Positions 32,411 through 42,905 of a DNA stretch of 64,000 bases are shown in pieces. The stretch spans positions 117,299 through 181,298 of the forward strand of contig JAGONM010000003.1 in NCBI GenBank assembly GCA_017993055.1, given 5' to 3'. The notes under the pieces are model-generated. The model was given only the letters and a program-made list of their open reading frames with translations. It did no database searches and had not been told where the DNA came from. A program made the position numbers and the translations under genes. Numbering within the stretch: the stretch's first letter is position 1; every line of letters starts with the position of its first letter. Source of the DNA: Armatimonadota bacterium (GTDB lineage Bacteria; Armatimonadota; UBA5829; DTJY01).

Positions 32411-32440
32411 TTGACTCCGCGAGATAATGCGTGGTATCAT
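32411..32440 (+). promoter_or_regulatory. promoter of the branched-chain amino acid operon
   Basis: TTGACT (32411-32416), an 18-base spacer and TATCAT (32435-32440). The -10 lies within the small palindrome GGTATCATACC (32433-32443). The T-box leader begins about 35 bases downstream. Confidence 0.65.
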
Positions 32441-32469
32441 ACCAAACATTCTGGCATGCACACGCTGTG

Positions 32470-32717
32470 AAGAGGCTAGTAGGCGGAATGCGGCCGTTTC
32501 AGAGATCTGCCGGTCGGTGCGAGGCAGAGCGGAGTTTCGCTGAATCTCACCTTGGAGCAGGAGACTGAACGTCCCGGCGTCGTTGGGATCATTAGGCCTT
32601 CCCGGTCGGCGGCCGTTATCCCGCCTGAGAGTGGATCGAAGCGGCCTGGACGCATCGGTTCACTAGGGTGGTACCGCGTGAGGAATGGCCTCTCGTCCCT
32701 AGGGGATGAGAGGCTTT
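32470..32717 (+). promoter_or_regulatory. T-box leader, leucine type, controlling ilvD-cimA
   Basis: A tRNA-sensing leader about 245 bases long. The 14-base T-box AGGGTGGTACCGCG lies at 32665-32678; its TGGT bulge pairs with the ACCA end of an uncharged tRNA. Stem I signatures are AGTA (about 32479), CAGAGA (about 32500) and the distal-loop GGTGCGAG (about 32515). The specifier region reads GAAT-CTC-ACC, so the codon is most likely CTC (32546-32548), leucine, followed by the usual purine. A terminator hairpin overlaps just below. When tRNA-Leu is uncharged it should hold the antiterminator and allow readthrough into the operon. Confidence 0.9.
32688..32717 (+). terminator. T-box regulated terminator
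   Basis: A 12-bp stem (32688-32699 with 32703-32714, one G-U), loop TAG, then TTTGT. It starts ten bases after the T-box, so formation of the antiterminator would exclude it. The T run is short, which may weaken termination. Confidence 0.8.
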
Positions 32718-32748
32718 GTCGTAAGTGGAGCGTTGACGGAGGTTCTCG

Positions 32749-34410
32749 ATGAGAAGCGATGTTGTCAAGAAGGGTGTGGAGCGCGCGCCGCACAGGTCGC
32801 TGTTCAAGGCGATGGGCTACACCAGCGAGGAGTTGGAACGGCCGCTGATAGGTATCTGCAACTCCAGGAACGAGATTATTCCCGGCCATATACAACTGGG
32901 CCTGATCACTGAGGCCGCTAAGACCGGTGTTCGGATGGCCGGCGGTACTCCCATCGAGTTTGGCGCCATCGGCGTCTGTGACGGTATCGCGATGGGCCAT
33001 GAGGGCATGAAGTACTCGCTTGCCTCTAGAGAGCTGATTGCGGATTCCATAGAGGTCATGGCTAAGTCCCATGCGTTCGATGCACTGGTGCTGGTCACCA
33101 ACTGCGACAAGATCATCCCAGGCATGTTGATGGCTGCGGCCAGGCTGAACATACCGACCATAGTTGTCAGCGGCGGTCCGATGATGGCGGGGCGGTTTCG
33201 CGGCAGGGATATCTCGCTCACTCAGATGTTCGAGGGGATCGGCTCAGTCATCGCCGGCAGGATGAGCGAAGCCGATCTGGAGGAAATGGAGGAAGCTGCC
33301 TGTCCCGGGTGCGGTTCGTGCGCGGGCATGTTTACGGCGAACTCTATGAACTGCCTGACGGAAGCGCTCGGAATGGGCCTGCCTGGCAACGGCACGATTC
33401 CCGCTGTCAGTGCCGCTCGGGTCAGGCTGGCGAAGAAAGCCGGCATGGCCGTTATGGGTTTGGTCGAGAAGGGCATCAAGCCGCGAGATATCATGACGCC
33501 CGACGCATTCGAGAACGCGCTCGCCGTTGACATGGCTCTCGGCTGCTCGACGAACACGGTTCTCCACGTACCCGCGATTGCGTATGAGGCGGGCATCGAT
33601 TTGAACCTCGACAAGTTCAATGAGGTGAGTGCAAAGACGCCGCATCTCTGCAGCCTGAGCCCGGGCGGACCGCACCACATCCAGGACCTGGACGAAGCCG
33701 GCGGCGTGCCGGCGGTCATGAATGAGCTCATGAAGCACGGCATGCTGAAAAACCCGGATGCAGTAACCGCGACTGGTCTTACAGTGAGGGAGAATGTAGG
33801 CAGCCGTGCTATCCGCCGGTCGGACGTCATCCGATCAGTCGAGGATCCATATCACTCACAGGGTGGTCTGGCGATCCTCCGCGGCAACTTCGCGCAGGGT
33901 GGCTGCGTTGTGAAGCAGTCCGCCGTGGCGGAGGAGGTGCTGAAATTCTCCGGTAAGGCGCGCGTCTTTGACTCCGAGGATGATGCTATGGCGGCGTTGC
34001 GGGCAAACGATATCGAGAAGGGATCGGTCATCATCATCCGCTACGAGGGTCCCAGAGGCGGTCCGGGTATGCGGGAGATGCTGACTCCGACGGCGACCGT
34101 CGTCGGAATGGGTCTCGACAAGGACGTGGTGTTGATTACCGACGGACGGTTCTCGGGCGCGACGAGGGGCGGCTCGATCGGACACGTCTCCCCGGAGGCA
34201 GCTGAGGGAGGGAACATCGCTCTTATCCGCGACGGTGACACGATTGACCTGGACATACCCGGCAAGCAGTTGAACGTTCGGCTCTCTGATGAAGTGCTCG
34301 AGGAGCGACGCCGGTCATGGACGCCTCGCGAGCCGAAGGTCAAGGACGGCTACCTGGCGAGGTATGCCAGGTATGTTACGTCTGCGGGCACCGGTGCGGT
34401 GGTCAAGTAG
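32749..34410 (+). CDS. ilvD: dihydroxy-acid dehydratase
   Basis: A 553-residue Fe-S dehydratase converting dihydroxy-isovalerate and dihydroxy-methylvalerate to the 2-keto acids for valine, leucine and isoleucine. The cluster cysteines are in TNCDKIIPG and [16 protein letters not shown], and the C-terminal catalytic Ser region is [17 protein letters not shown]. Length is normal. ATG has GGAGG at seven bases. It is the first gene after the T-box, so its dose follows leucine supply even though its product feeds all three amino acids. The Fe-S scaffold genes upstream in the window would serve it. Confidence 0.96.
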   Translation: MRSDVVKKGVERAPHRSLFKAMGYTSEELERPLIGICNSRNEIIPGHIQLGLITEAAKTGVRMAGGTPIEFGAIGVCDGIAMGHEGMKYSLASRELIADSIEVMAKSHAFDALVLVTNCDKIIPGMLMAAARLNIPTIVVSGGPMMAGRFRGRDISLTQMFEGIGSVIAGRMSEADLEEMEEAACPGCGSCAGMFTANSMNCLTEALGMGLPGNGTIPAVSAARVRLAKKAGMAVMGLVEKGIKPRDIMTPDAFENALAVDMALGCSTNTVLHVPAIAYEAGIDLNLDKFNEVSAKTPHLCSLSPGGPHHIQDLDEAGGVPAVMNELMKHGMLKNPDAVTATGLTVRENVGSRAIRRSDVIRSVEDPYHSQGGLAILRGNFAQGGCVVKQSAVAEEVLKFSGKARVFDSEDDAMAALRANDIEKGSVIIIRYEGPRGGPGMREMLTPTATVVGMGLDKDVVLITDGRFSGATRGGSIGHVSPEAAEGGNIALIRDGDTIDLDIPGKQLNVRLSDEVLEERRRSWTPREPKVKDGYLARYARYVTSAGTGAVVK

Positions 34411-34468
34411 ACTGGACTGGAGCACTCAGCCCAGTCCTGCTCGTCTGACTCTTGTCTGGAGGAACAGC

Positions 34469-36145
34469 TTGAAGGTAACCGGAGCGCAGGCACTGATAGA
34501 ATCGCTGAAGCACGAAGGCGTTGACGTCATATTCGGGTATCCCGGCGGAGTCATGCTGCCGATATACGACTGTCTCTTTGACTGTCAGGGTCTCCGTCAC
34601 GTGTTGGTACGCCACGAACAAGGCGGAGCGCACGCCGCTGACGGCTATGCCCGTGCCACCGGCAAGGTCGGCGTTTGCATGGCCACATCAGGACCCGGCG
34701 CGACGAATCTTGTCACCGGGCTGGCGACGGCGTACATGGACTCGGTCCCGATGGTCGCGATTACCGGGCAGGTCCGAACGACTGCTCTGGGCAAGGATGC
34801 CTTTCAGGAGGCGGATATCACGGGCATCACGATGCCCATCACAAAGCACAACTATCTGCTGAAGAGTAGCGCCGATATCCCGAGAGTCGTTGCCGAGGCG
34901 TTTCATATTGCACGAAGCGGCCGGCCCGGCCCTGTGCTCATTGACATACCGATGGATATCTCGACGGGCGTACTGGACTACAAGCCGGTTACGAATCCTG
35001 ATATCCCTTCGTACAGACCGACCACCACCGGGCATCCAAGGCAGATCGTCAAGGCTTCAAAGGCGATTGCGGCGTCGGAGAGGCCGGTTCTATACGTCGG
35101 GGGAGGAGTGATATCTTCCAACGCCGCGCCGGAGATACTCGCACTCTCCGAGAGAACGCACATTCTCGTCACGACTACCCTGCTTGGCAAGGGAGCGATC
35201 CCGGAGACGCACCCTCACTCGCTCGGTATGCTCGGGATGCATGGAACAGCTTACGCGAACCATGCCGTGGCCGACTGCGATCTGCTGATTGCCGTCGGCG
35301 CGCGTTTCGACGACAGGGTGACCGGAAAGCTGGACCGCTTTGCCACGAGCGCCCAGGTTATCCATATAGATATCGACCCGGTCGAGATAGGTAAGACGGT
35401 ACACGTAGATATTCCGATCGTCGGCGACTGCAAGTGCGTGTTGGATGCTCTTCTGAAGCACGTCGAGGCTCGCGGGGAGACCGAATGGAACAGGCGGATC
35501 ACGCAGTGGAAGCAGGACTATCCTCTTCAATACGGCGACGACGGGCTCTATCCGCAGTATGTCATCGAGCGGATCTGGGAGGCGACGAACGGCGAGGCAA
35601 TCGTCGCAACGGAAGTCGGTCAGAACCAGATGTGGGCTGCGCAGTTCTACCGCTGCAAGTATCCCAGGCAGTTTCTATCGTCGGGCGGGCTGGGCACGAT
35701 GGGCTACGGCCTGCCCGCCGGTATCGGCGCGAAGTTCGGCTGTCCCGAAAGAGAGGTCTTCGTGATTGCCGGCGACGGAAGCATTCAGATGAACATTCAG
35801 GAGATGATGACGGCCGTCGAGAACAAGATCGCGGTCAAGGTCGCCATCCTGAACAATGGCTTTTTGGGAATGGTCCGCCAATGGCAGGAACTCTTCTACG
35901 ACCGTCGCTACTCGGGAGTCGATATGTCCGGGCAGCCAGACTTCGTGAAGCTCGCGGAGGCATACGGCGGCGTCGGGATGCGCATCGAGAAGAAGGAAGA
36001 CGTGGACGTTGCGATCGCCAGAGCTCTTGACGTCACCGAACGGCCCGTGCTGATGGATTTCCGCGTCGTACAGGAAGAAAACGTCTTCCCCATGATCCCG
36101 GCCGGGCAGAGCATCGAAGAGATGATGGTGAAGGACCCGAGGTAG
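34469..36145 (+). CDS. ilvB: acetolactate synthase, large (catalytic) subunit
   Basis: A 558-residue TPP enzyme condensing pyruvate with pyruvate or 2-ketobutyrate. It has FGYPGGVMLPIYD near the N-terminus, the catalytic Glu50 in RHEQGGAHAADGYARATG, the FAD/central domain, and the TPP motif GDGSIQMN...ILNNG. The true start is TTG at 34469, with TGGAGG six bases upstream; the open frame extends upstream into ilvD without support. It needs the small subunit encoded next, 19 bases downstream. Confidence 0.95.
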   Translation: MKVTGAQALIESLKHEGVDVIFGYPGGVMLPIYDCLFDCQGLRHVLVRHEQGGAHAADGYARATGKVGVCMATSGPGATNLVTGLATAYMDSVPMVAITGQVRTTALGKDAFQEADITGITMPITKHNYLLKSSADIPRVVAEAFHIARSGRPGPVLIDIPMDISTGVLDYKPVTNPDIPSYRPTTTGHPRQIVKASKAIAASERPVLYVGGGVISSNAAPEILALSERTHILVTTTLLGKGAIPETHPHSLGMLGMHGTAYANHAVADCDLLIAVGARFDDRVTGKLDRFATSAQVIHIDIDPVEIGKTVHVDIPIVGDCKCVLDALLKHVEARGETEWNRRITQWKQDYPLQYGDDGLYPQYVIERIWEATNGEAIVATEVGQNQMWAAQFYRCKYPRQFLSSGGLGTMGYGLPAGIGAKFGCPEREVFVIAGDGSIQMNIQEMMTAVENKIAVKVAILNNGFLGMVRQWQELFYDRRYSGVDMSGQPDFVKLAEAYGGVGMRIEKKEDVDVAIARALDVTERPVLMDFRVVQEENVFPMIPAGQSIEEMMVKDPR

Positions 36146-36164
36146 AGGGACAGGAGGTTTCAGA

Positions 36165-36650
36165 ATGCAGCATACGATTACCGCTTTGGTCGAGAATAAG
36201 CCCGGTGTGCTGGCTAGAGTCTCCGGCCTGTTCGCCCGGCGCGGATTCAACATCGAATCGCTCGCGGTGAGTATTACGGATGATCCCTCGGTTTCCCGTA
36301 TGACGATCGTCGTGGGCGGCGATGATACGGTACTGGAACAGATCACGAAGCAGCTTCACAAGCTGATTGACGTCATCAAAGTAGTTGACTATACGGATAT
36401 TCCGATCGTGCAGAGGGAACTGGCGATGATCAAGGTCAGCGCCGAGAGCACGAACCGCGCCGAGATCATGCAGATGGTAGATATCTTTCGTGCGAAGATC
36501 ATTGACATCAGCGACAAGACGTTCACGATCGAGGTGACCGGAAGTGTGGACAAGGTTGACGCGATGGAGAACCTGCTCGAAGGATACGGCATTCGCGAGT
36601 TGGTTCGCACTGGCCGCATAGCAATGATGCGTGGGGCACGAACGCCGTAG
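36165..36650 (+). CDS. ilvN: acetolactate synthase, small (regulatory) subunit
   Basis: A 161-residue regulatory subunit with an N-terminal ACT domain (TALVENKPGVLARVSGLFARRGFNIESLAV) that binds valine for feedback inhibition, and the C-terminal ALS_ss_C region (IVQRELAMIKV...GIRELVRTGRIAM). Length fits the longer IlvH-like class. ATG is preceded by AGGAGG. It directly follows ilvB, its partner. Confidence 0.95.
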   Translation: MQHTITALVENKPGVLARVSGLFARRGFNIESLAVSITDDPSVSRMTIVVGGDDTVLEQITKQLHKLIDVIKVVDYTDIPIVQRELAMIKVSAESTNRAEIMQMVDIFRAKIIDISDKTFTIEVTGSVDKVDAMENLLEGYGIRELVRTGRIAMMRGARTP

Positions 36651-36752
36651 CGAATGAACATGGAAGCACGGCAGTGAGGGAAACACAAGAGACGAGCTCC
36701 GTGACTCTGTGTTCCAGCGGCTCTCGAAAACAAAACAGGAGGATGGTTGGAA

Positions 36753-37745
36753 ATGGCAAAGGCATACTACGACAAGGATGCCAATCTGGATGCATTGAAG
36801 GGCAAGACGGTAGCCATCATCGGCTACGGTAGCCAGGGGCATGCCCAGGCTCAGAACTTGAGAGACAGCGGCGTGAACGTTGTCGTGAGTGATCTTCCCG
36901 GCACCGCGAACTGGGAACAAGCGATCAAGGACGGCTTCACGCCGATGAGTGCGGCCGAGGCGTCGGAGAAGGGTGACATCATTCAAATCCTTACCGAGGA
37001 CGAGGTTCAGCCGAGGGTCTACAGGGCCGAAGTCGAGCCGAACCTGTCCGGTGGCAAGACGCTGCTGTTCTCGCACGGCTTCAACATCCACTTCGGGCAG
37101 ATCGTTCCCCCGGCGAATGTTGACGTCATCATGGTCGCACCGAAGGGTCCCGGCCATCTGGTGCGGCGGGTCTATACAGAGGGTGCCGGCGTCCCTGCTC
37201 TGATCGCTATCCAGCAGGATGCGAGCGGTAAGGCCAAGGACACTGCTCTCGCCTATGCAAAGGGAATCGGCGCCACAAAGGTCGGAGTGCTTGAGACCAC
37301 CTTCAAGGAAGAGACCGAGACCGATCTCTTCGGGGAGCAGGCGGTCCTCTGCGGTGGATGCACCGCTCTCGTTCAGGCGGGTTTCGAGACGCTGGTCGAG
37401 GCCGGTTACCAGCCGGAGATCGCGTACTTCGAGTGCCTGCATGAGCTAAAGCTCATCGTTGACCTCATGTACGAGGGTGGCATGAGCTACATGAGGTATT
37501 CGATCAGCAATACCGCTGAGTACGGCGATTACTCCCGCGGTCCGCGTGTCGTGAATGAGGAGACCAAGGACGAGATGTGGGAAATCCTCAGGGAGATACA
37601 GAGTGGCGAGTTCGCAAAGGAATGGATTCTCGAGAACCAGGCCAACCGCCCGGTCTTCAACGCGGCGCGCAGAGACGCGAAGGAGCACATGATCGAGGCA
37701 GTCGGCGCCCAGCTCCGCGAGATGATGCCCTACCTGAAGAAGTAG
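36753..37745 (+). CDS. ilvC: ketol-acid reductoisomerase (class I)
   Basis: A 330-residue enzyme that isomerises and reduces acetolactate. Rossmann motif [17 protein letters not shown] (residues about 24-40), [10 protein letters not shown], the metal site [12 protein letters not shown] and the C-terminal knotted domain [18 protein letters not shown]. The length of about 330 marks class I. I place the start at ATG 36753, ten bases after AGGAGG; a TTG at 36747 would add two residues. The 102-base gap from ilvN is the longest early gap in the operon and can form a short imperfect stem, but no promoter is clear. Confidence 0.96.
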   Translation: MAKAYYDKDANLDALKGKTVAIIGYGSQGHAQAQNLRDSGVNVVVSDLPGTANWEQAIKDGFTPMSAAEASEKGDIIQILTEDEVQPRVYRAEVEPNLSGGKTLLFSHGFNIHFGQIVPPANVDVIMVAPKGPGHLVRRVYTEGAGVPALIAIQQDASGKAKDTALAYAKGIGATKVGVLETTFKEETETDLFGEQAVLCGGCTALVQAGFETLVEAGYQPEIAYFECLHELKLIVDLMYEGGMSYMRYSISNTAEYGDYSRGPRVVNEETKDEMWEILREIQSGEFAKEWILENQANRPVFNAARRDAKEHMIEAVGAQLREMMPYLKK

Positions 37746-37831
37746 GGGAATCGAGTCCTATCCTCGTGCTTGTCTCTCTCGTACAGAGTGACGACCGCGA
37801 GTACTAATGACCGGGGAAAGGGGGATGCCAA

Positions 37832-39403
37832 GTGGCAAGGCGAATCAGGATCTTCGACACGACGCTGCGCGACGGAGAGCAGTCGGCCGGCGCCAGTATG
37901 AACATGGAACAGAAGCTGGAGGTGGCCCGGCAGCTCGCGCGCCTGAAGGTGGACGTCATCGAGGCGGGCTTTGCTGCTTCATCCCCCGGCGATTTCGAGG
38001 CCGTGAGGGCAATCGCAGAGACTATCAAGGGTCCGGCGATTGCCAGCCTGAGTCGCTGTCGCGACCAGGATATTGATGCTTCCTGGGAGGCGGTCAAGGC
38101 CGCGAAGAAGCCGATAATACACACTTTCATCGCAACATCAGACGTGCACGTCGAGAAGAAACTGAAGAAGTCGCGTGAGGAAGTGCTGGACATGGCTATT
38201 AGAGCCGTGAAGCGTGCGAAAGGGTACTGCGAACTGGTCGAGTTCTCGACCGAAGACGCGGCGCGCACGGGCCTTGACTACCTCTGCCAGGTCGTTGAGG
38301 CGGTGATTGACGCAGGTGCGACCACGGTGAACATCCCGGATACCGTGGGGTATGCGATACCGTCGGAGTTCGGCACGATGATCTCCTCCGTGTTCCAGCG
38401 CGTCCCGAATATCCGGAAGGCCCTGATCAGCGTTCACTGCCACAACGACTTGGGTCTGGCGGTTGCGAACTCGCTGGCCGCAGTTCAGGCTGGCGCTGGT
38501 CAGGTGGAGTGTACCGTCAATGGTATCGGCGAGCGCGCAGGCAACGCCGCTATGGAGGAAGTCGTCATGGCCCTGAACACCCGACCGGACCTGTTCGGCT
38601 GCACGACGGGCATCAATACTCGAGAGATATGCCGCGCCAGTCGTCTGGTCTCCGACGTAACAGGGTTCGCTGTGCAGGTCAACAAAGCTGTCGTCGGCAG
38701 GAACGCCTTTGCCCATGAGGCCGGTATCCATCAGGATGGCGTGCTGAAGGAGCGAACCACTTACGAGATCATGGATCCGGCAAGCGTCGGTTGGACGGGT
38801 AGCGGCCTGGTTTTGGGCAGGCGCTCAGGTAAGCATGCGTTCGAGGAACGGCTGAAATCGCTGGGCTACCATCTCAACCCGAAGGACCTCGAGAAGGCGT
38901 TCGCAAGGTTCAAGGAAGTCGCGGACAAGAAGAAGGAGATCTTCGACGAGGACCTGGAGGCGATAGTAGCCGATGAGGTCTACTCTATGCCGGAGACCTA
39001 TCAGCTCCAGTATATGACTGTCATGACCAGTCTTGAGGGCGTCCCGACAGCCACCATAAAGGTGCTGACGCAGGACGGCGAACTTATGGACTGCGCGACC
39101 GGAGTGGGTTCGGTGGATGCGGTCTACAAGACCATAGACAAGATCATCAATGTGCCGCACCAACTCGTGGACTACATTGTGAAATCGGTCACCGGCGGCA
39201 CGGATGCTCTCGGTGAGGTGACTGTCAAACTGGGCGACGGTAGGAACATGTACACTGGCAGAGGCGCCAGCCTCGACATCGTCGAGGCCAGCGCGAAGGC
39301 CTACATACAGGCGATCAACAAACTGGTTTACTACCACGCGAAAAGGAAGGGTGCCGACCATGGGCCAGACGATAACCCAGAAGATACTCGCGGCTCACTG
39401 TGA
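37832..39403 (+). CDS. leuA: 2-isopropylmalate synthase
   Basis: A 523-residue synthase condensing 2-ketoisovalerate and acetyl-CoA, the first step to leucine. It has [13 protein letters not shown] (catalytic Arg and metal Asp), the metal histidines in HCHNDLG, and the GIGERAGN and HEAGIHQDG motifs. The C-terminal allosteric domain (from about 390) binds leucine, so there is feedback beside the T-box. GTG start with a purine-rich GGAAAGGGGG upstream. The last 44 bases overlap leuC, a sign of translational coupling. Confidence 0.95.
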   Translation: MARRIRIFDTTLRDGEQSAGASMNMEQKLEVARQLARLKVDVIEAGFAASSPGDFEAVRAIAETIKGPAIASLSRCRDQDIDASWEAVKAAKKPIIHTFIATSDVHVEKKLKKSREEVLDMAIRAVKRAKGYCELVEFSTEDAARTGLDYLCQVVEAVIDAGATTVNIPDTVGYAIPSEFGTMISSVFQRVPNIRKALISVHCHNDLGLAVANSLAAVQAGAGQVECTVNGIGERAGNAAMEEVVMALNTRPDLFGCTTGINTREICRASRLVSDVTGFAVQVNKAVVGRNAFAHEAGIHQDGVLKERTTYEIMDPASVGWTGSGLVLGRRSGKHAFEERLKSLGYHLNPKDLEKAFARFKEVADKKKEIFDEDLEAIVADEVYSMPETYQLQYMTVMTSLEGVPTATIKVLTQDGELMDCATGVGSVDAVYKTIDKIINVPHQLVDYIVKSVTGGTDALGEVTVKLGDGRNMYTGRGASLDIVEASAKAYIQAINKLVYYHAKRKGADHGPDDNPEDTRGSL

Positions 39404-40625
39404 CAAGACAGGGGTGGAACCCGGCGAGCTCATCACAGCGAAGCTGGACCTCGTGCTAGCGAACGATATCACCGCTCCGATCGCGATCCGTGAGTTTGGT
39501 GAGATCGGTGTTGACTGCGTCTTCGATAGGGAGAAAATCGCGCTCGTGCCGGACCACTCGACCCCCGCGAAGGATATCAAGTCCGCGGAGCAGGTAAAGG
39601 TCATGCGCGATTTTGCGACGAAGTACGGCATCACCAACTTCTTCGAGATCGGACGCGTTGGGATCGAGCATACGCTGCTGCCGGACGAGGGATTGGTTCT
39701 TCCCGGCAACGCGGTCATCGGCGCTGATTCTCACACTTGTACCTACGGCGCGATCGGGGCTTTCTCGACCGGCGTCGGTAGCACCGACGTCGCGTCCGCG
39801 ATGGCGCTCGGCGAGTGCTGGTTCAAGGTTCCGGAGACGATCAAGTTCGTCTACTACGGGGGGCTGAACAGGTGGGTCGGCGGCAAGGACCTGATTCTCT
39901 ACACGATCGGCAAGATCGGGGTAGATGGTGCGCTGTACTGCTCGATGGAGTTTGCCGGAGAGGTCGTTGACGAACTGCCGATGGCCGATCGCTTCACTAT
40001 GTGCAACATGGCGATTGAGGCGGGAGGCAAGAACGGGATCATCGCCCCGGATGAGCTCACTCTGGCCTACGTAAACCAGCGGGCCAAGCGGGAGTTCAAA
40101 TGCTACGCGAGCGATCCCGACGCGAAATACAAGCAAGTTGTCGAGATTGACTGCTCGAAGCTGGAACCGCAGGTCTCTTTCCCCCATCTCCCGGAGAATG
40201 CGAGGCCTGTAAGTGAAGTCGGCGACATTCCTATAGACCAATCGGTGATTGGCTCGTGCACCAACGGTCGCATCGAGGATCTGCGCATCGCGGCGGAAGT
40301 ACTGAAGGGCCGCAAAGTGCATCCGAACGTGCGGTTGATCCTGTTCCCGGCGACGCAGGAGATATGGACTCGGGCGATGCACGAGGGGCTGTTCGACATC
40401 TTCGTCGAGGCCGGGGCCGCAGTAAGCACGCCGACTTGCGGGCCGTGTCTTGGCGGACACATGGGCTGTCTGGCGGAAGGCGAGCGTGCTATAGCGACGA
40501 CCAACAGGAACTTCGTCGGGCGGATGGGCCACCCGAAGTCCGAGGTTTACCTTTCGAGTCCGGCAGTCGCCGCGGCATCGGCGGTCCTGGGACGAATCGG
40601 TGGTCCGGGCGAACTTGGCATGTAG
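39360..40625 (+). CDS. leuC: 3-isopropylmalate dehydratase, large subunit
   Basis: A 421-residue aconitase-family protein that isomerises 2- to 3-isopropylmalate with LeuD. 4Fe-4S ligands: the Cys in [11 protein letters not shown] and two in [33 protein letters not shown] is the substrate region. The roughly 420-residue length is the short archaeal/HacA-like type. These forms often also accept citramalate, which fits the cimA gene in this operon. ATG at 39360 follows AAGGAAGG, inside the end of leuA. Confidence 0.95.
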   Translation: MGQTITQKILAAHCDKTGVEPGELITAKLDLVLANDITAPIAIREFGEIGVDCVFDREKIALVPDHSTPAKDIKSAEQVKVMRDFATKYGITNFFEIGRVGIEHTLLPDEGLVLPGNAVIGADSHTCTYGAIGAFSTGVGSTDVASAMALGECWFKVPETIKFVYYGGLNRWVGGKDLILYTIGKIGVDGALYCSMEFAGEVVDELPMADRFTMCNMAIEAGGKNGIIAPDELTLAYVNQRAKREFKCYASDPDAKYKQVVEIDCSKLEPQVSFPHLPENARPVSEVGDIPIDQSVIGSCTNGRIEDLRIAAEVLKGRKVHPNVRLILFPATQEIWTRAMHEGLFDIFVEAGAAVSTPTCGPCLGGHMGCLAEGERAIATTNRNFVGRMGHPKSEVYLSSPAVAAASAVLGRIGGPGELGM

Positions 40626-40666
40626 TGGCTTCGCCTCAGTGCAGGCCGCTAGGGGGAACAACTGAC

Positions 40667-41176
40667 ATGATGTTTAGGGGCAACGCATTCAAATACGGCG
40701 ACAATGTTGATACGGACGTTATTATCCCGGCTAGGTATCTGAATACCTCCGATCCGGACGAACTGGCGACTCATTGTATGGAGGACATAGACGCCGACTT
40801 CGTCAGGATGGTCCGGCCTGGAGACATGATTGTGGCTGCCGACAACTTCGGCTGCGGGTCATCAAGGGAGCATGCGCCGTTGGCGATCAAGACCGCCGGA
40901 GTGTCGTGCGTGATCGCTCGGACCTTCGCGCGCATATTCTACCGGAACGCGATAAACATCGGACTTCCGATCCTGGAGTGTGCCGACGCGGCCGACGCGA
41001 TCAACGCGGGGAGTGAGATCATGGTGGATACTGCATCAGGTACCATCACCGAGGTTGCGACCGGTCGGACCTTCCAGGCACAGCCCTTTCCGGATTTCAT
41101 GCAGAACCTTATCGCGTCCGGCGGACTGATCGCCTATGCCAGACAGAGAGCCCGGTCAGAGGGCCTCTGCCGGTAG
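40667..41176 (+). CDS. leuD: 3-isopropylmalate dehydratase, small subunit
   Basis: A 169-residue swivel subunit that completes the LeuCD active site. Motifs [33 protein letters not shown] and [14 protein letters not shown] are all present. The short form matches the short LeuC. ATG follows AGGGGG. With LeuC it should process both isopropylmalate (leucine) and citramalate (isoleucine). Confidence 0.96.
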   Translation: MMFRGNAFKYGDNVDTDVIIPARYLNTSDPDELATHCMEDIDADFVRMVRPGDMIVAADNFGCGSSREHAPLAIKTAGVSCVIARTFARIFYRNAINIGLPILECADAADAINAGSEIMVDTASGTITEVATGRTFQAQPFPDFMQNLIASGGLIAYARQRARSEGLCR

Positions 41177-41205
41177 ACTCACCATCATTGAGGATGGAGG
41201 ACACA

Positions 41206-42789
41206 GTGCCGAAGATACTGGTTTACGACACTACGCTGCGCGACGGGTCTCAGGGTGAGGGAGTCTCGTTCACCGTCGCCGACATGATCAAGATAGCGAC
41301 GCGGCTCGATGAGGCGGGTTTCGATTATATCGAGGGCGGATGGCCCGGTTCGAACCCCAAGCACGAGGAGTTCTTCGAGAGGATGAAGAGCGTTCCCCTC
41401 GTCAACGCAAAGCTGGCGGCGTTCGGAAGCACTAGGCGAGCACGTGTTCGCGCCGAGGAAGACAGCAACCTCATCAAGCTGGTTCAGTCTGAGACGCCTG
41501 TCGTCACGATATTCGGCAAGTCCTGGGATCTCCATGTCACCGATGCGCTGCGAGTCGAACTCGAGCGCAATATCGAGATGATATACGACTCGGTTCAGTT
41601 TCTGAAAAACGAGGGAAAAGAGGTCATATACGACGCCGAGCATTTTTTCGACGGCTACAAGGCGAACCCCAACTACGCGATTGACACTCTGAAGGCTGCC
41701 GCGACCGCGGGTGCTGATTGTGTGGTGCTCTGCGAGACCAACGGCGGCGCGATGCCCTCCGAGGTGATGGAGGTCCTCAAGGCCGTCAGGGATGCCGTAA
41801 CAGTTCCCGTTGGGATGCATGCTCACAATGACTCGGACTTGGCCGTCGCGAATACGATCATCGCGGTCCAGAGCGGCGCGGTTCACGTCCAGGGGACGGT
41901 CAACGGCTACGGTGAACGATGCGGGAACGCGAATCTGATCTCGATAATATCCAACCTACAGATCAAACTCAGGTACAGCTGCCTTCCCGAGGTATCGCTG
42001 AAGGATCTGACGGCCCTGTCTCACTATGTTGACGAAATCGCGAACATCGTCCCCAACGACCGTCAGCCGTTCGTCGGCCGGAGCGCCTTTGCTCACAAGG
42101 CAGGCGTTCACGTGGACGCCATGATGAAGAATCCGGATACCTATGAGCACATGCATCCCGAACTCGTGGGGAATGAGCGTCGGATACTAGTGTCGGAGTT
42201 GGCCGGGGCCAGCAGTATAGCGCACAAAGCAGAGAAGTATGGTATTGATCTGACGAAGCAGTCGCCCGAAACGCGCGAAGTTCTGGCTCATGTGACGGAG
42301 TTGGAGAACAAGGGCTACTCGTTCGAGGGTGCGGAGGCGTCGTTCGAACTGCTCATTCAGAAGGCGGTAGGCACCTACGAGAAACTCTTCGACCTGAAGA
42401 GCTTCCGGGTCATCGTTGAGCAGCGCGGCACTGACCCGCAGCCTATCACGGAGGCAACGCTTCGAGTGATGGCAAACGGAGAGGAACTGCTGACCGTCGC
42501 CGAAGGCGATGGTCCTGTCCATGCCCTGGATAGCGCGCTTCGCAAGGCACTGGAGAAGTTCTATCCCGAGGAACTGACGCACATCAAGCTGACCGACTTC
42601 AAGGTTCGCGTGCTGGACGCGACCGACGGTACCGCGGCCGGCGTGCGAGCGATCGTGGAGTCTACCGACGGCGCCACATCTTGGAACACCGTCGGGGTCT
42701 CCGCCAATATCATCGAGGCCAGTTGGAACGCTCTGGTTGACAGCGTCGAATACGGCCTGCTAAGATTGAGACGAAACAAGGACGCGTAA
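41206..42789 (+). CDS. cimA: citramalate synthase
   Basis: A 527-residue relative of LeuA in the CimA/NifV-like branch, joining pyruvate and acetyl-CoA to (R)-citramalate, so isoleucine can be made without threonine. It has YDTTLRDGSQGEGVSF, FDYIEGGWPGSNPKHEEFF (typical of CimA), HNDSDLAVANT, and GYGERCGNANL. A C-terminal regulatory domain is present (from about 395). GTG at 41206 sits five bases after GGAGG; an upstream ATG in frame lies within that ribosome site. It is the last gene of the operon. The 116-base gap that follows contains a GC stem (GTGCCG/CGGCAC) without a T run. Confidence 0.94.
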   Translation: MPKILVYDTTLRDGSQGEGVSFTVADMIKIATRLDEAGFDYIEGGWPGSNPKHEEFFERMKSVPLVNAKLAAFGSTRRARVRAEEDSNLIKLVQSETPVVTIFGKSWDLHVTDALRVELERNIEMIYDSVQFLKNEGKEVIYDAEHFFDGYKANPNYAIDTLKAAATAGADCVVLCETNGGAMPSEVMEVLKAVRDAVTVPVGMHAHNDSDLAVANTIIAVQSGAVHVQGTVNGYGERCGNANLISIISNLQIKLRYSCLPEVSLKDLTALSHYVDEIANIVPNDRQPFVGRSAFAHKAGVHVDAMMKNPDTYEHMHPELVGNERRILVSELAGASSIAHKAEKYGIDLTKQSPETREVLAHVTELENKGYSFEGAEASFELLIQKAVGTYEKLFDLKSFRVIVEQRGTDPQPITEATLRVMANGEELLTVAEGDGPVHALDSALRKALEKFYPEELTHIKLTDFKVRVLDATDGTAAGVRAIVESTDGATSWNTVGVSANIIEASWNALVDSVEYGLLRLRRNKDA

Positions 42790-42905
42790 CGCACGCGCAC
42801 GCCCGATATACAACTGGTGCCGGCCTCGTGAACGCGGGGTCGGCACTTCGCACTTGGGCGGCACTCATGCGCCGCGTAGGTTCCATGAGTCCTGTGTGAC
42901 CCACA

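Noticed and set aside
36033..37442. 469-codon minus-strand frame opposite ilvN and ilvC
   Set aside because: Antisense to two certain genes with no recognisable motif.
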